The position numbers and the translations under genes were made by a program. The notes beneath the pieces are model-generated. The model was given only the letters and a program-made list of their open reading frames with translations. It was not told where the DNA came from and searched no databases. Source: Sphingorhabdus sp. EL138 (lineage in GTDB: Bacteria > Pseudomonadota > Alphaproteobacteria > Sphingomonadales > Sphingomonadaceae). Taken from it: a stretch of DNA of 64,000 nucleotides. The stretch covers positions 29,005-93,004 of the forward strand of contig NZ_CAMDCK010000011.1 in NCBI RefSeq assembly GCF_945890115.1, given 5' to 3'. Below are positions 52,226-63,871 of the stretch, piece by piece (the stretch's first letter is position 1; every line of letters starts with the position of its first letter).

Positions 52226-54340
52226 ATGTTTGGTTTGAACATTCGGCGGGCGTTGCTGGCCACAGCAGCGGCTTTCCTGTGTATGCCCGGCGTTGCGCAT
52301 GCAGATGTTGATAACACCAACGCCGATATGTCCGAGACACCAACGGGTAGCCGGAAATTCGACCCTGATTTTTTTACGGCTTATGCGCCCGTGACTGCGC
52401 TCGATATGGTGAAACGGATTCCCGGCTTTTCGATCAACGCGGGTGAAGATCGTCGCGGTTTCGGTGAAAATGCCGGCAATGTCCTGGTGGACGGTGATCG
52501 TCCCTCAACCAAATCTGATGACATTTTCACGATCCTATCACGGATACCCGCGAGCCAAGTCGAATCTATATTGCTTTCGGAGCAAGCGGGCGCAGACACC
52601 GAGACGCAAGGGCAGGGCCAAGTGGTCAACATCGTCCGCAAACGCACCGCAAAGGTCAACGGAACATATGAAGCCACCATCTTGGCGGGAACGCGTTATG
52701 GGTTCCAGCCATCACTTAATACATCGGCGACGATCCGCCGCGGTGACACCAGCTATGAATTAAATTTTTCGTCTTATTCGGAACGGGTTTACGGTTTTGG
52801 TCCCGAGGACTTTAAGACTGCATCCGGAGGACTTGTGGAGCGGCGATCCTATACCGGGAAAGGCGGCCATGACGAAGCTGCACTCGGGGGTGCTATTAAA
52901 ACCAGATTTGGGGGGGCGAAACTCAACATCAATGGACAAGTGCGCTGGGATGACAAGTTTGACATTCGCAATGCCGAATATTCCAATGCAGCGCGGATCC
53001 GCACGGGCGAAGAATTTTTGAGGCGCGACGGGCCGACTGGCGACCTGAGTTACGAATTGGGCGCCGATATCGAATTTTCCGCGTTGCCGAAAACCAATAC
53101 CAAGATTGTTGGACTATACCGCAACGGGCGCGAAAGCAGATTCAGTGATATTGAAACCGCCCGTATTGCGCAGCCAGTGTCGCTGTTCGAAACACGAAGC
53201 CGAAACGAGCCCATGGAAGCCGTTGTGCGCATGCAGAATGATTTGGTTGGCTTGGGTAGGCACGCTGTCCAATTCGGCGCTGAGATCGCTTATAATCGCT
53301 TAGACGCACAGTTTAGTGTGGCTAACTCGGTAGCAGGCGCCGTCACGAATTTCCCAGCATCAAATGTGTTGGTCGCAGAAACGCGGTTTGAACCCTTCTT
53401 CAGCGATGTATGGACGGTTGGGCCAGCGTGGAAGATTGAAGCTGGCGCAATCGCCGAATTTTCAAAGCTGACGCTGTCCGGTGACAGCACCGCGGCGCGT
53501 AGCTTCTTTTTTATCAAGCCACGCGCAATCGCCACTTGGACGATCAACCCGCAGACCACGGTAGAATTGCGAGCCGAACGTCAAGTGGCGCAATTAGACT
53601 TCAACGAATTCGCAACATCGGTGGACGTAACCGTCGGCAATCAGGTGGATGCGGGTAATGCCGATCTGGTACCAGAGAAGACCACGACATTATCGGCGCT
53701 GATCCGGCATAAATTTCTGGACCGTGGCAGTGTTCAGTTTCGTGGCGACTATCAGCTTGTCAGCGATACGCAGGATCTGGTGCCGATTACTGTTCGGGAC
53801 GCGGACGGCAATATTACGTCCCAATTTGATGGCACCGGCAATATTGGCAAAAGCACAAAGTGGAATGGCGAGTTAGAAATCACGCTGCCGCTGGATTGGC
53901 TGACTAAGCCGATCGGCTTTACGGGTGTCGAAGTCCGCCATGTTAGCCATTATCATGGCAGCCGCGTCACAGACCCCGTGACGGGCTTTAACCGACGCGT
54001 ATCACACCGGCCATTGTGGCATCAGCAATGGGATATCCGCTATGATATGGCCGATTTAGGACTCGTCTTTGGAACGTCGATCGGCATTCAGGACGCTAAT
54101 TTTGATTATTTCTTCAACGAAAAGCGTCGACAGCAAGCGGGCACCCGGACCATGATTTTCATAGAATATAGCAAGTTTAGATTGGGAACGATCCGCTTTC
54201 AAGTCACCGATATGGGAGGGTTTCGACGTGACCGCTTCATCTATGCAGGGACACGGGCATCGGGCAGCCTTGGACAGATTGTGAACCGTGACCACAGCCT
54301 GGACCCGTTGTTGCAATTGTCGCTGTCGGGTAAATTCTAG
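52226..54340 (+). CDS. TonB-dependent receptor-like outer-membrane protein
   Basis: A 704-residue outer-membrane protein. A signal peptide (residues 1-26, ending GVAHA) is followed by a plug-like domain (about 50-150: TALDMVKRIPGFSINAGEDRRGFGENAGNVLVDGDRPSTKSDDIFTILSRIPASQVESI) and a beta barrel. The plug pattern RIPGF/LVDGDRP.S..ED is that of a receptor subgroup often without a clear Ton box, and I see none in the first 25 mature residues. The barrel ends LDPLLQLSLSGKF with the usual aromatic end. ATG 52226 follows GGGAGG. The substrate is unknown. A bidirectional terminator separates it from rpoC. Confidence 0.85.
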   Translation: MFGLNIRRALLATAAAFLCMPGVAHADVDNTNADMSETPTGSRKFDPDFFTAYAPVTALDMVKRIPGFSINAGEDRRGFGENAGNVLVDGDRPSTKSDDIFTILSRIPASQVESILLSEQAGADTETQGQGQVVNIVRKRTAKVNGTYEATILAGTRYGFQPSLNTSATIRRGDTSYELNFSSYSERVYGFGPEDFKTASGGLVERRSYTGKGGHDEAALGGAIKTRFGGAKLNINGQVRWDDKFDIRNAEYSNAARIRTGEEFLRRDGPTGDLSYELGADIEFSALPKTNTKIVGLYRNGRESRFSDIETARIAQPVSLFETRSRNEPMEAVVRMQNDLVGLGRHAVQFGAEIAYNRLDAQFSVANSVAGAVTNFPASNVLVAETRFEPFFSDVWTVGPAWKIEAGAIAEFSKLTLSGDSTAARSFFFIKPRAIATWTINPQTTVELRAERQVAQLDFNEFATSVDVTVGNQVDAGNADLVPEKTTTLSALIRHKFLDRGSVQFRGDYQLVSDTQDLVPITVRDADGNITSQFDGTGNIGKSTKWNGELEITLPLDWLTKPIGFTGVEVRHVSHYHGSRVTDPVTGFNRRVSHRPLWHQQWDIRYDMADLGLVFGTSIGIQDANFDYFFNEKRRQQAGTRTMIFIEYSKFRLGTIRFQVTDMGGFRRDRFIYAGTRASGSLGQIVNRDHSLDPLLQLSLSGKF

Positions 54341-54380
54341 GTCTTTAGACCCAGATTTTTGGCGGCAAAGCCGACCAACA

Positions 54381-54414
54381 AAAAACCCGCCGGAAATGCA
54401 TCCGGCGGGTTTTT
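54381..54414. terminator. Bidirectional intrinsic terminator between TonB receptor and rpoC
   Basis: CCCGCCGGA (54386-54394) and TCCGGCGGG (54401-54409) form a perfect 9-bp GC-rich stem with a 6-base loop, preceded by A-runs and followed by T-runs, so it can end both the receptor transcript (plus) and rpoBC (minus). Confidence 0.88.
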
Positions 54415-54434
54415 GTTTGCCTTATAAGCGACGT

Positions 54435-57400
54435 TTATTCTTCTTCGCTCGTGTCAACGACATCGTCGATAGCGGCGTCGGTTGTGGTCAGGTCATCTGA
54501 AATAACCTTTGCCAACACATCGTCGCCAATCGCGGCTTCAGGGCCCTGAGCCAGTTCGGCAGCATGCTCTTCGGCTGCTGTCTCTGGCGCAATCAGGCTT
54601 TCCTGCAGCTTCTTGTAGCTGGCACGAAGCGCAACGTCGCGGCTTGTCGCGGCAATCCGCATGCGGTTCATGGCAGAACCAGTTCCCGCAGGGATCAGAC
54701 GACCAACGATCACATTTTCCTTCAGACCGGTCAGAATGTCCTTCTTACCTTCCACGGCGGCCTGTGTGAGGACGCGTGTGGTTTCTTGGAAGGATGCCGC
54801 CGAGATGAACGAACGTGTCTGCAACGAAGCCTTGGTGATGCCGAGCAATACAGGGTTACCCGTTGCGTGTGCTTGGCCCTTGGTCAGCTTTGCGTTGATC
54901 GCGTCCATTTCTTCGCGGTCGACCTGTTCGCCCGGAAGCAAAGTAGTGTCGCCACCGAAGGTGATCTCAACCTTTTGCAGCATCTGACGAACGATCGTTT
55001 CGATGTGCTTATCGTTGATCTTCACGCCCTGCAGACGATATACTTCCTGAATTTCGGCAACCAGATATTCCGCCAGTGCCTCAATGCCCATGACTTCAAG
55101 AATATCATGCGGGTTCGGCGAACCAGCAATCAGATTATCGCCCTTACGAACGAAATCGCCTTCCTGAACGTCAAGTACCTTTGACTTCTGAATCAGATAC
55201 TCAATACGATCGCCTTCTTCCGGCACAATCGCAATCTTGCGCTTCGCCTTATAATCACGGACGAACTCTACGCGGCCCGAGATTTTGGCGATGATCGCAT
55301 TGTCCTTTGGAATGCGCGCTTCGAACAATTCGGCAACGCGTGGCAGACCACCGGTAATGTCGCGGGTCTTGGCAGATTCGCGGGTCACACGTGCGATGAC
55401 ATCGCCCGCCTGCACCGTGGCACCGTCTTCGACCGACAACATCGTGCCAACGCCAAGCAGATAACGTGCAGCTTCGCCGCTATCGTCATCCAACAAGGTA
55501 ATGCGCGGACGAAGGTCTTCCTTCTTGGTGCGGCTACCGGCACGATCTTCGATAACGACGCGCTGGGCAATACCCGTTGCTTCGTCGGTCTGTTCGGTTA
55601 GCGTCTTGCCGTCGATCAAATCCTGATATTTGATAATACCTGATTTTTCGGTGATGATTGGCATGGTGAATGGATCCCATTCGGCCAGACGGTCACCAAC
55701 GCTGACTTCAGCGCCATCCGGGAATGCCAAAGTCGCACCATAAGGCAGACGGTGGATTTCCATTTCACGGCCATCCTTGTCAACGATGATCAATTCACCG
55801 TTACGCGCCATCGCCAAACGCTTCTTCCGCTTGTCGACGATACTTGGCAGGTCGCGATACATGACCTTACCCGATGCCGTAGCATCAAGGTTGGACTGCT
55901 CGTTCAACTGCGCTGCACCACCAATGTGGAACGTACGCATGGTCAGCTGGGTACCAGGCTCACCAATGGACTGGGCAGCAATAACGCCGACGGCTTCACC
56001 GATGTTCACGGGCGTACCGCGTGCAAGGTCACGGCCATAGCATGTGCCGCAAACGCCGACCTTGGATTCGCACACCAATGGCGAGCGGATCTTAAGGGCT
56101 TGAATGCCGGTTTCTTCCATCGCGACAACCATTGGCTCGTCGAGCAAGGTTCCCGATGGGATCAACACCTTGCCATCAAGGCCGATGATGTCTTCTGCCG
56201 TAGTACGGCCAAGGACACGCTCACCCAGCGAGGCGATAGTGGAACCACCCTGAACGATAGACCGCATTTCCAAAGCACGCTCTGTACCGCAATCGACTTC
56301 AACGATGGTGCAATCTTGCGATACGTCCACCAGACGGCGCGTCAGATACCCTGAGTTAGCCGTCTTCAATGCTGTATCGGCCAGACCCTTACGGGCACCG
56401 TGGGTCGAGTTGAAATACTCGAGAACGGTCAGACCTTCCTTAAAGTTCGAGATGATTGGCGTTTCAATGATCTCGCCCGAAGGCTTGGCCATCAATCCAC
56501 GCATACCGGCAAGCTGCTTCATCTGCGCTGGCGAACCACGCGCACCGGAGTGGCTCATCATGTAGACCGAGTTGACAGGCAATTCGCGGCCATGCTCGTC
56601 CATTGGTGAAGCCTTCAGCTTATCCATCATGGCGCTGGCGACCTTGTCACCGCATGTGGACCAGGCGTCGATCACCTTGTTGTATTTTTCTTGCTGCGTG
56701 ATCAGACCGTCCTGATACTGTTGCTCAAAATCGGCAACAATTGCCTTGGTTTCGGCAACCATTTCGGTCTTTTCTTCCGGAATGATCATGTCGTCCTTAC
56801 CGAACGAAATACCGGCCTTGAACGCATATTTGAAGCCAAGCGACATGATTGCGTCGGCGAACAATACCGTGTCTTTCTGACCAGTGTGGCGATAGACCTG
56901 ATCGATAACGTCGCCGATTTCCTTCTTGGTGAGAAGGCGGTTGACGGTTTCGAAAGGTACGCGGTGGCTTTTTGGCAGCGTTTCCGCGAGCAACATACGG
57001 CCGGGTGTGGTGTCAAAGCGAACCATGCGCTCTACGCCGTCTTCGCCAGTCTGTGGCACGCGGGCGATGATCTTGGAATGGAGCGTGACCGCACCCACTT
57101 CAAGCGCCTGATGCACTTCGGCCATATCGGACAGCATCATGCCTTCGCCGGGTTCGCCGCGACGATCCATTGAAAGATAATAGAGACCCAAGACCATGTC
57201 CTGCGAAGGAACGATGATTGGCTTACCATTGGCTGGCGACAGGATGTTGTTTGTCGACATCATCAATACGCGGGCTTCCAATTGCGCCTCAAGGCTCAAT
57301 GGAACGTGGACGGCCATCTGGTCACCGTCAAAGTCAGCGTTAAATGCCGAACAGACCAACGGGTGAAGCTGGATAGCCTTGCCTTCAATCAGGACAGGTT

Positions 57401-58715
57401 CAAACGCCTGAATGCCCAAACGGTGCAGTGTTGGCGCACGGTTGAGCAATACGGGATGCTCGCGGATAACCTCATCGAGGATGTCCCAAACTTCCTTACG
57501 CTCCTTTTCGACCCACTTCTTGGCTTGCTTCAGGGTCATCGACAGACCCTTGGCATCCAGACGCGAGTAAATGAACGGCTTGAACAGTTCGAGCGCCATC
57601 TTCTTTGGCAGGCCGCATTGGTGCAATTTCAATTCTGGACCAGTCACAATAACCGAACGACCCGAATAATCGACGCGCTTGCCCAAAAGATTCTGACGGA
57701 AACGGCCCTGCTTGCCCTTGAGCATGTCGGATAGCGACTTCAACGGACGCTTGTTGGCACCCGTAATCGTGCGACCGCGACGGCCATTGTCGAACAATGC
57801 GTCGACAGCTTCTTGCAACATACGCTTTTCGTTGCGGACGATGATGTCCGGCGCGCGCAGCTCGATCAGGCGCTTCAAACGGTTGTTACGGTTGATGACA
57901 CGGCGATAAAGATCGTTCAGGTCGGAGGTTGCAAAGCGGCCACCATCTAGCGGAACCAGCGGGCGCAATTCTGGTGGAATGACCGGAATGACGTCCAAGA
58001 TCATCCACTCTGGCTTGTTGCCGGAATCGATGAAGCTTTCGACGACCTTCAAACGCTTGATGATCTTCTTGGGCTTCAGTTCCGACTTGGTGACAGCTAA
58101 CTCGTCGAGCAGGTCCGTGCGCTCTTGTTCAAGGTCGAGGTCCATCAACATGGTCTTGACGGCTTCGGCACCAATGCTGGCGGTGAAAGCATCTTCGCCA
58201 TATTCGTCCTGTGCGTCGAGCAATTCGTCTTCGCTCAGCAACTGGAACTTCTCCAGCGCGGTGAGGCCGGGCTCGGTGACGATATAGTTTTCGAAATACA
58301 GCACGCGCTCAAGCTGCTTCAACTGCATGTCTAGCAACAGGCCAATGCGCGATGGCAGCGATTTCAGGAACCAGATATGCGCAACCGGCGCAGCCAATTC
58401 GATATGGCCCATACGCTCACGGCGCACCTTGGTGACCGTAACTTCAACGCCGCATTTCTCGCAGACGACGCCCTTATACTTCATGCGCTTATACTTGCCG
58501 CACAAGCACTCATAATCCTTTACCGGACCAAAGATGCGCGCGCAGAACAGGCCGTCACGCTCTGGCTTGAACGTGCGATAGTTAATGGTTTCCGGCTTTT
58601 TAATTTCGCCAAAGGACCAGCTGCGGATTTTCTCCGGCGATGCAATCCCGATCTGGATTTGGTCAAAGGTTTCGACCTTGGCGATGGGATTGTTGAATTT
58701 GCTCAGTTCGTTCAT
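54435..58715 (-). CDS. rpoC: DNA-directed RNA polymerase subunit beta'
   Basis: The 1426-residue subunit begins [33 protein letters not shown]. The first zinc site is [20 protein letters not shown] at about 70-92. The active-site metal motif NADFDGDQM is at about 455. The bridge helix region ([19 protein letters not shown]) is near 725 and the second zinc site ([17 protein letters not shown]) near 890. ATG 58715 with GAGGAAA eight bases before is used. It follows rpoB across 80 bases with a hairpin GGCGGA...TCCGCC. The last 60 residues are acidic (ending VVDTSEEE). Confidence 0.97.
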   Translation of the reverse strand: MNELSKFNNPIAKVETFDQIQIGIASPEKIRSWSFGEIKKPETINYRTFKPERDGLFCARIFGPVKDYECLCGKYKRMKYKGVVCEKCGVEVTVTKVRRERMGHIELAAPVAHIWFLKSLPSRIGLLLDMQLKQLERVLYFENYIVTEPGLTALEKFQLLSEDELLDAQDEYGEDAFTASIGAEAVKTMLMDLDLEQERTDLLDELAVTKSELKPKKIIKRLKVVESFIDSGNKPEWMILDVIPVIPPELRPLVPLDGGRFATSDLNDLYRRVINRNNRLKRLIELRAPDIIVRNEKRMLQEAVDALFDNGRRGRTITGANKRPLKSLSDMLKGKQGRFRQNLLGKRVDYSGRSVIVTGPELKLHQCGLPKKMALELFKPFIYSRLDAKGLSMTLKQAKKWVEKERKEVWDILDEVIREHPVLLNRAPTLHRLGIQAFEPVLIEGKAIQLHPLVCSAFNADFDGDQMAVHVPLSLEAQLEARVLMMSTNNILSPANGKPIIVPSQDMVLGLYYLSMDRRGEPGEGMMLSDMAEVHQALEVGAVTLHSKIIARVPQTGEDGVERMVRFDTTPGRMLLAETLPKSHRVPFETVNRLLTKKEIGDVIDQVYRHTGQKDTVLFADAIMSLGFKYAFKAGISFGKDDMIIPEEKTEMVAETKAIVADFEQQYQDGLITQQEKYNKVIDAWSTCGDKVASAMMDKLKASPMDEHGRELPVNSVYMMSHSGARGSPAQMKQLAGMRGLMAKPSGEIIETPIISNFKEGLTVLEYFNSTHGARKGLADTALKTANSGYLTRRLVDVSQDCTIVEVDCGTERALEMRSIVQGGSTIASLGERVLGRTTAEDIIGLDGKVLIPSGTLLDEPMVVAMEETGIQALKIRSPLVCESKVGVCGTCYGRDLARGTPVNIGEAVGVIAAQSIGEPGTQLTMRTFHIGGAAQLNEQSNLDATASGKVMYRDLPSIVDKRKKRLAMARNGELIIVDKDGREMEIHRLPYGATLAFPDGAEVSVGDRLAEWDPFTMPIITEKSGIIKYQDLIDGKTLTEQTDEATGIAQRVVIEDRAGSRTKKEDLRPRITLLDDDSGEAARYLLGVGTMLSVEDGATVQAGDVIARVTRESAKTRDITGGLPRVAELFEARIPKDNAIIAKISGRVEFVRDYKAKRKIAIVPEEGDRIEYLIQKSKVLDVQEGDFVRKGDNLIAGSPNPHDILEVMGIEALAEYLVAEIQEVYRLQGVKINDKHIETIVRQMLQKVEITFGGDTTLLPGEQVDREEMDAINAKLTKGQAHATGNPVLLGITKASLQTRSFISAASFQETTRVLTQAAVEGKKDILTGLKENVIVGRLIPAGTGSAMNRMRIAATSRDVALRASYKKLQESLIAPETAAEEHAAELAQGPEAAIGDDVLAKVISDDLTTTDAAIDDVVDTSEEE

Positions 58716-58796
58716 ATTCTTTTCCTCATTGGGCATGTGCCCATGAAAACCTAAAGGCGGGGGCAGGAGGCGGACCGAAATCCGCCCATCTCTGCT

Positions 58797-61700
58797 TTAT
58801 TCCGCTGCTTCGGCAAAGCCCTCGTCACCTTCGATCAAATCATGCGCTTTTAGCTCTACATTGAGACCCAATGAACGCATTTCCTTGACCAGAACGTTGA
58901 AGCTTTCGGGGATACCGGCTTCAAAGCTGTCGTCACCCTTGACGATGGCTTCGTAAACCTTGGTACGACCGATCACGTCATCTGATTTGACCGTGAGCAT
59001 TTCCTGCAAGGTGTAAGCGGCACCATAAGCTTGAAGCGCCCAGCATTCCATTTCTCCGAAACGCTGACCACCGAACTGCGCCTTACCACCCAATGGCTGC
59101 TGCGTGACAAGACTGTACGGTCCGATCGAACGGGCGTGGATCTTGTCATCAACAAGGTGATGCAGTTTCAACATGTAGATGATGCCGACTGTGACCTTGC
59201 GGTCGAACTTGTCACCGGTGCGTCCGTCAAACAGGTCAGACTGACCCGAACCGTCAAGTCCAGCAAGCTGAAGCATGGACGTTACGTCGGCTTCACGTGC
59301 GCCGTCGAACACAGGTGTGCCCATGGGCACGCCAGTGATGACATTGCTGGCAAGCTCAATGATGTCCGCATCGCTACGGTTCTTGATCTCGTCGGCATAT
59401 TCTGCGCCATAAGCCTTCGCCAGACGTTCCCGCACCACGGCTGGCGGGGCCGCTGCTTCTGGGTTCGGGTTTGCATGGCGCCACTCTTCCAAAGCCTCAC
59501 CAATTTGCATGCCCAGACCACGTGCAGCCCAGCCAAGATGGGTTTCGAAAATCTGACCCACGTTCATACGTGACGGCACACCCAATGGGTTGAGCACGAT
59601 GTCGACAGGCGTACCGTCGGCGAGGAACGGCATGTCTTCTTGCGGAAGAATCCGCGAGATAACACCCTTGTTCCCGTGGCGTCCGGCCATTTTGTCACCA
59701 GGTTGCAGTTTACGCTTCACGGCGACGAAGACCTTGACCATCTTAAGTACGCCCGGCGCTAGCTCATCGCCACGCTCCAGCTTCTCACGACGATCTTCAA
59801 ACTTCTCGACGATCAACTTGACGGCGTCGTCATATTGAACCTTGACCGCTTCAAGATCGCCTTGGATCTTGTCGTCGGCAACGGCGATTTTCCACCATTC
59901 GTGACGCTCGACGTCGCTGAGATTATCCTCAGTGATTACATCGCCCTTCTTGATGCCCTTTGTCGCTGCAGCTGCAGTTTGGCCAATCAGCATGTCTTTC
60001 AAACGGTTGTACGTCGCACGGTTCAAAATGGAACGTTCATCCTCGCGGTCCTTCGCAAGACGCTCGATTTCTTCACGTTCAATCGCCATGGCGCGCTCGT
60101 CTTTGTCGATGCCGTGCCGGTTAAAGACGCGGACTTCAACGACCGTACCAGCAACACCTGGCGACAGACGCAGCGATGTGTCGCGCACGTCGCTTGCCTT
60201 TTCACCGAAGATGGCGCGCAGCAGCTTTTCTTCTGGCGTCATCGGGCTTTCGCCCTTTGGCGTGATCTTACCTACGAGAATGTCACCAGGGTGCACCTCT
60301 GCGCCGATGTAGACAATGCCAGCTTCATCGAGGCTGCGGAGCGCGTCTTCACCTACATTTGGAATATCGCGGGTGATATCTTCTGGTCCAAGCTTGGTAT
60401 CGCGGGCCATCACTTCGAATTCTTCGATATGGACCGATGTAAACACATCATCCTTCACGATACGTTCGGAGATCAGGATCGAATCTTCGTAATTATACCC
60501 ATTCCAAGGCATGAACGCGACGAGGCTGTTCTTGCCCAAGGCGAGTTCGCCCAGTTCAGTCGACGGACCGTCGGCAATGATGTCGCCGGCCTCAATCACG
60601 TCACCGACCTTCACCAATGGCTTTTGGTTGATGCAGGTGTTCTGGTTCGAACGCTGGAACTTTTGCAGCGTGTAGATGTCGACGCCTGATTTGCCGGGCT
60701 CCACATCGCCAGTAACACGCACAACGATACGGGTCGCATCGACTTGGTCGACAATACCTGTGCGGCGTGCGCCAATGGCCGCGCCGGAGTCACGGGCAAC
60801 GGTCTCTTCCATGCCTGTGCCGACAAACGGCGCTTCTGCACGCAGCAGAGGCACAGCCTGACGTTGCATGTTTGATCCCATCAATGCGCGGTTGGCGTCA
60901 TCATTTTCGAGGAATGGGATGAGCGATGCCGCAACCGAAACCAACTGCTTTGGCGAGACGTCCATCAAGGTAATCTGGTCACGCGGTGCCATCAGGAATT
61001 CGCCTGCTTCACGCGACGAAATCAGGTCTTCAACAAAACTGCCATCGGCGTTCAATTCGGCGTTCGCCTGCGCGATGGTGTTCTTTTGCTCTTCCATGGC
61101 GGAGAGATACACCACATCGTCGGTGACCTTATTGTCGATGACCTTGCGATAGGGCGTTTCGATAAAGCCATATTTGTTCACCCGGCTGAATGATGCCAGC
61201 GAGTTGATCAGGCCGATGTTCGGGCCTTCCGGCGTTTCAATCGGGCAGATACGGCCATAATGCGTTGGGTGAACGTCGCGGACTTCAAAGCCAGCACGCT
61301 CCCGCGTCAAACCACCTGGTCCAAGTGCCGAAACGCGGCGCTTGTGGGTGACTTCCGAAAGCGGGTTGGTCTGATCCATAAACTGCGACAATTGCGACGA
61401 ACCAAAGAATTCACGCACGGCAGCAACTGCTGGTTTTGCGTTGATCAGGTCGTTTGGCATCACGGTCGATACGTCAACCGAGCTCATCCGCTCCTTCACC
61501 GCGCGCTCCATGCGCAGCAAGCCAACGCGATACTGGTTTTCCAGCAATTCGCCGACCGAACGGACACGACGGTTGCCAAGGTTATCGATATCGTCGATTT
61601 CGCCCTTGCCGTCCTTCAGGTTCACCAGTTCCTTGACCACGGCGAGGATATCCTCCGTCCGCAAGGTCGTCAGCGTGTCTTCGACGTCCAAGTTCAAACG

Positions 61701-62954
61701 CATGTTCAACTTCACGCGGCCAACCGCGCTGAGATCATAGCGGTCAGCATCGAAGAACAGGCCAGCAAACAAGGCTTCTGCGGTTTCACGCGTTGGCGGT
61801 TCGCCCGGACGCATAACGCGGTAAATGGCGTCGAGCGCCATGTCGCGGTTCTCGGCCTTGTCTGCCTTTAATGTGTTGCGCATCCATGCGCCGGTGATGA
61901 CATGGTCGATGTCGAGCAGCTCAAGGCTGTCAATGCCGGCCTTGTCCAAGGCATCCAGATTTTCGGCGGTGATTTCGTCACCGGCTTCGACATAAATCCG
62001 GCCCGTCTTTTCGTCGATCAAATCGAACGCCGAATAACGGCCAAAGATTTCTTCGGTTGGAATCAGCAGATTGGTCAAGCCATCCTTGACGGCCTTATTG
62101 GCCGCGCGTGGCGTAACCTTGGTGCCCGCAGGGAATACAACTTCGCCCGTATTGGCATCGACAATGTCGAACATCGGCTTCGACGCGCGCCATTGTTCCG
62201 CGTTGAACGGAATCTTCCATCCACCCTTGCCACGCTCAAATGTCACAAGGTCATAGAAATGGCCCAGAATTTCTTCGTCGTTCAAGCCCAGCGAATAGAG
62301 CAAGGTCGTGACCGGCAATTTGCGCTTACGGTCGATACGGACGTTGACGATATCCTTGGCATCAAATTCAAAGTCGAGCCACGAACCACGGTACGGAATA
62401 ACGCGCGCTGCAAACAGATATTTGCCGCTGCTATGCGTTTTGCCGCGGTCATGGTCGAACAAGACGCCCGGCGAACGGTGCATTTGGCTGACGATAACGC
62501 GCTCTGTACCGTTGATGAAGAAGGTGCCGTTATGCGTCATGAGCGGCATGTCGCCCATATACACGTCCTGCTCCTTAATATCGAGGACCGAGCGCGCTTC
62601 GGTGTCGGGGTCAACCTCAAACACGATCAGGCGCAAGGTCACCTTCATCTGCGCCGCATAAGTAATCCCGCGCTGACGGCATTCTTCGACGTCAAATTTC
62701 GGATCTTCCAATTCGTAATGCACGAAGTCGAGTTCCGAGGTGCCGGCAAAATCCTTAACCGGAAAAACGCTGCGCAGCGTCTTTTCAAGGCCGGATACAT
62801 AGCCAATCGACGGGTCAGAACGCAGGAACTGTTCATAGCTCTCGCGCTGAACCTCAATAAGGTTGGGCATGTCGATAACTTCATGGATGTTACCGAAGAT
62901 TTTGCGGATACGCTTTTGACGCGACAGGGTCGCAGGAGCGGGACGGGATGCCAT
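58797..62954 (-). CDS. rpoB: DNA-directed RNA polymerase subunit beta
   Basis: The 1385-residue subunit begins [33 protein letters not shown] and ends [10 protein letters not shown]. The rifampicin-binding loop (about 515-545) reads [28 protein letters not shown], with the wild-type D, H and S at the three common resistance positions, so the allele should be sensitive. Catalytic lysines are in [15 protein letters not shown] and [12 protein letters not shown]. It is separated from upstream DNA by 300 bases with its own candidate promoter, and rplJL are not adjacent on this side. Confidence 0.97.
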   Translation of the reverse strand: MASRPAPATLSRQKRIRKIFGNIHEVIDMPNLIEVQRESYEQFLRSDPSIGYVSGLEKTLRSVFPVKDFAGTSELDFVHYELEDPKFDVEECRQRGITYAAQMKVTLRLIVFEVDPDTEARSVLDIKEQDVYMGDMPLMTHNGTFFINGTERVIVSQMHRSPGVLFDHDRGKTHSSGKYLFAARVIPYRGSWLDFEFDAKDIVNVRIDRKRKLPVTTLLYSLGLNDEEILGHFYDLVTFERGKGGWKIPFNAEQWRASKPMFDIVDANTGEVVFPAGTKVTPRAANKAVKDGLTNLLIPTEEIFGRYSAFDLIDEKTGRIYVEAGDEITAENLDALDKAGIDSLELLDIDHVITGAWMRNTLKADKAENRDMALDAIYRVMRPGEPPTRETAEALFAGLFFDADRYDLSAVGRVKLNMRLNLDVEDTLTTLRTEDILAVVKELVNLKDGKGEIDDIDNLGNRRVRSVGELLENQYRVGLLRMERAVKERMSSVDVSTVMPNDLINAKPAVAAVREFFGSSQLSQFMDQTNPLSEVTHKRRVSALGPGGLTRERAGFEVRDVHPTHYGRICPIETPEGPNIGLINSLASFSRVNKYGFIETPYRKVIDNKVTDDVVYLSAMEEQKNTIAQANAELNADGSFVEDLISSREAGEFLMAPRDQITLMDVSPKQLVSVAASLIPFLENDDANRALMGSNMQRQAVPLLRAEAPFVGTGMEETVARDSGAAIGARRTGIVDQVDATRIVVRVTGDVEPGKSGVDIYTLQKFQRSNQNTCINQKPLVKVGDVIEAGDIIADGPSTELGELALGKNSLVAFMPWNGYNYEDSILISERIVKDDVFTSVHIEEFEVMARDTKLGPEDITRDIPNVGEDALRSLDEAGIVYIGAEVHPGDILVGKITPKGESPMTPEEKLLRAIFGEKASDVRDTSLRLSPGVAGTVVEVRVFNRHGIDKDERAMAIEREEIERLAKDREDERSILNRATYNRLKDMLIGQTAAAATKGIKKGDVITEDNLSDVERHEWWKIAVADDKIQGDLEAVKVQYDDAVKLIVEKFEDRREKLERGDELAPGVLKMVKVFVAVKRKLQPGDKMAGRHGNKGVISRILPQEDMPFLADGTPVDIVLNPLGVPSRMNVGQIFETHLGWAARGLGMQIGEALEEWRHANPNPEAAAPPAVVRERLAKAYGAEYADEIKNRSDADIIELASNVITGVPMGTPVFDGAREADVTSMLQLAGLDGSGQSDLFDGRTGDKFDRKVTVGIIYMLKLHHLVDDKIHARSIGPYSLVTQQPLGGKAQFGGQRFGEMECWALQAYGAAYTLQEMLTVKSDDVIGRTKVYEAIVKGDDSFEAGIPESFNVLVKEMRSLGLNVELKAHDLIEGDEGFAEAAE

Positions 62955-63268
62955 AAGGTGCTTTGCCTCAGTTAGAAATGTCAGTCGCGGCGTGCCATTC
63001 CACAGACAAGAAAAGGCCGCATAGCAATGCCCCGAAGAATCGAGCCCTGCCGTGCAGCCGTTTCGCGTATGTGAAAACCCATATCCATCAATACGTTAGC
63101 CAAGTTGCGCGACGACAAGGCCATTCCCGATGGGTTGGATGTTGAGGGCGGTATAGGCGGGCAGGGGGCGGGGGTCAAGCGGTGGGATGCGTTCACACGC
63201 ATCCAAAAATGCCCGCCCTTAGGCAAATAAGCTGCTAGACATTTGTTCCCTGTTTGTTACTGTGCAAT
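62955..63268. other. rpoB-dam intergenic region
   Basis: This 314-base divergent region carries the candidate rpoB promoter (next entry) and about 190 bases of presumed rpoB leader. The 81-codon minus-strand frame in it (62981-63226) covers promoter and leader and has no ribosome site or protein-like pattern; I see no gene here. Confidence 0.6.
63150..63178 (-). promoter_or_regulatory. Candidate rpoB promoter
   Basis: Read on the minus strand, TTGACC (63178-63173), a 17-base GC-rich spacer and TATACC (63155-63150) form a strong sigma-70-type promoter. It predicts a leader of about 190 bases before the rpoB ATG, so rpoBC can be expressed independently of upstream ribosomal-protein genes. Confidence 0.6.
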
Positions 63269-63871
63269 ATGTCTTCCCAAGCAACACAATCGGCGCTCGC
63301 GCTTGAACCTATAGTCGATGATGCATTCGTTGTTCGAAAGCCATTTTTGAAATGGGCTGGCAATAAAAACAGAGTAAAGCATCACATTGTCCCGCGCCTC
63401 CCAGAGGGCAAAAGGCTGGTCGAACCTTTTGCAGGTTCGTGTGCAATCTCCCTGGCGTCTGATTTCGACAGTTATCTGATTGCTGATGCAAATGCGGATT
63501 TGATAGATATGTATCAGTTTATCAAAGTTGACGTAGATGCTGTAATCGAGGCGGCAGAGGGGCTGTTCGTTCCGCGTAATAACGAAGCCGAAGCCTTTTA
63601 CGAATTGCGGCTAGAATTTAATCAGGCTGTCACCTCGGTAAGAAAATCAGCTTTATTCATTTATCTGAATCGACACTGCTTTAACGGCCTATGCCGTTAT
63701 AACGCATCGGGTGGTTTTAACGTACCGTTCGGCAGATATTCGGGCCCGACGTGTCCCAGTAGAGAAATTCTTGGTTTTTCGGAATTTGCGCAGCGCTGTG
63801 AATTTCATCACCAGTCATTCGAAGAAACTTTTGCAATGGCTGAAGAGGGTGATGTAAGGTTGACGATCTAG
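63269..63871 (+). pseudogene. DNA adenine methylase, truncated by insertion sequence
   Basis: The 200-residue frame is a D12-class (Dam-like) adenine-N6 methyltransferase up to residue 194. It has the SAM motif FLKWAGNKNRVKHHIVPRLP (third Gly of the usual FxKWxGGK replaced by Asn), LVEPFAGSCAIS, LNRHCFNGLCRYNASGGFNVPFGRY and FHHQSFEETF. It reads GDVRLTI then stop where the family has GDVVYCDPPY, so the catalytic DPPY motif and about 80 further residues are lost. The change coincides with the end of an IS element (about 63853). The gene is visibly more AT-rich than its neighbours, which suggests horizontal origin. It is divergent from rpoB. Confidence 0.82.

Noticed and set aside
61902..62975. 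A 357-codon plus-strand frame antisense to rpoB, and several other long antisense frames there and in rpoC
   Set aside because: rpoB is unmistakable on the other strand; GC-rich codon bias creates long antisense frames, and none has a recognisable motif or ribosome site.
62981..63226. An 81-codon minus-strand frame upstream of rpoB
   Set aside because: It spans the candidate promoter and leader, is Pro/Arg-rich without motif and lacks a ribosome site.
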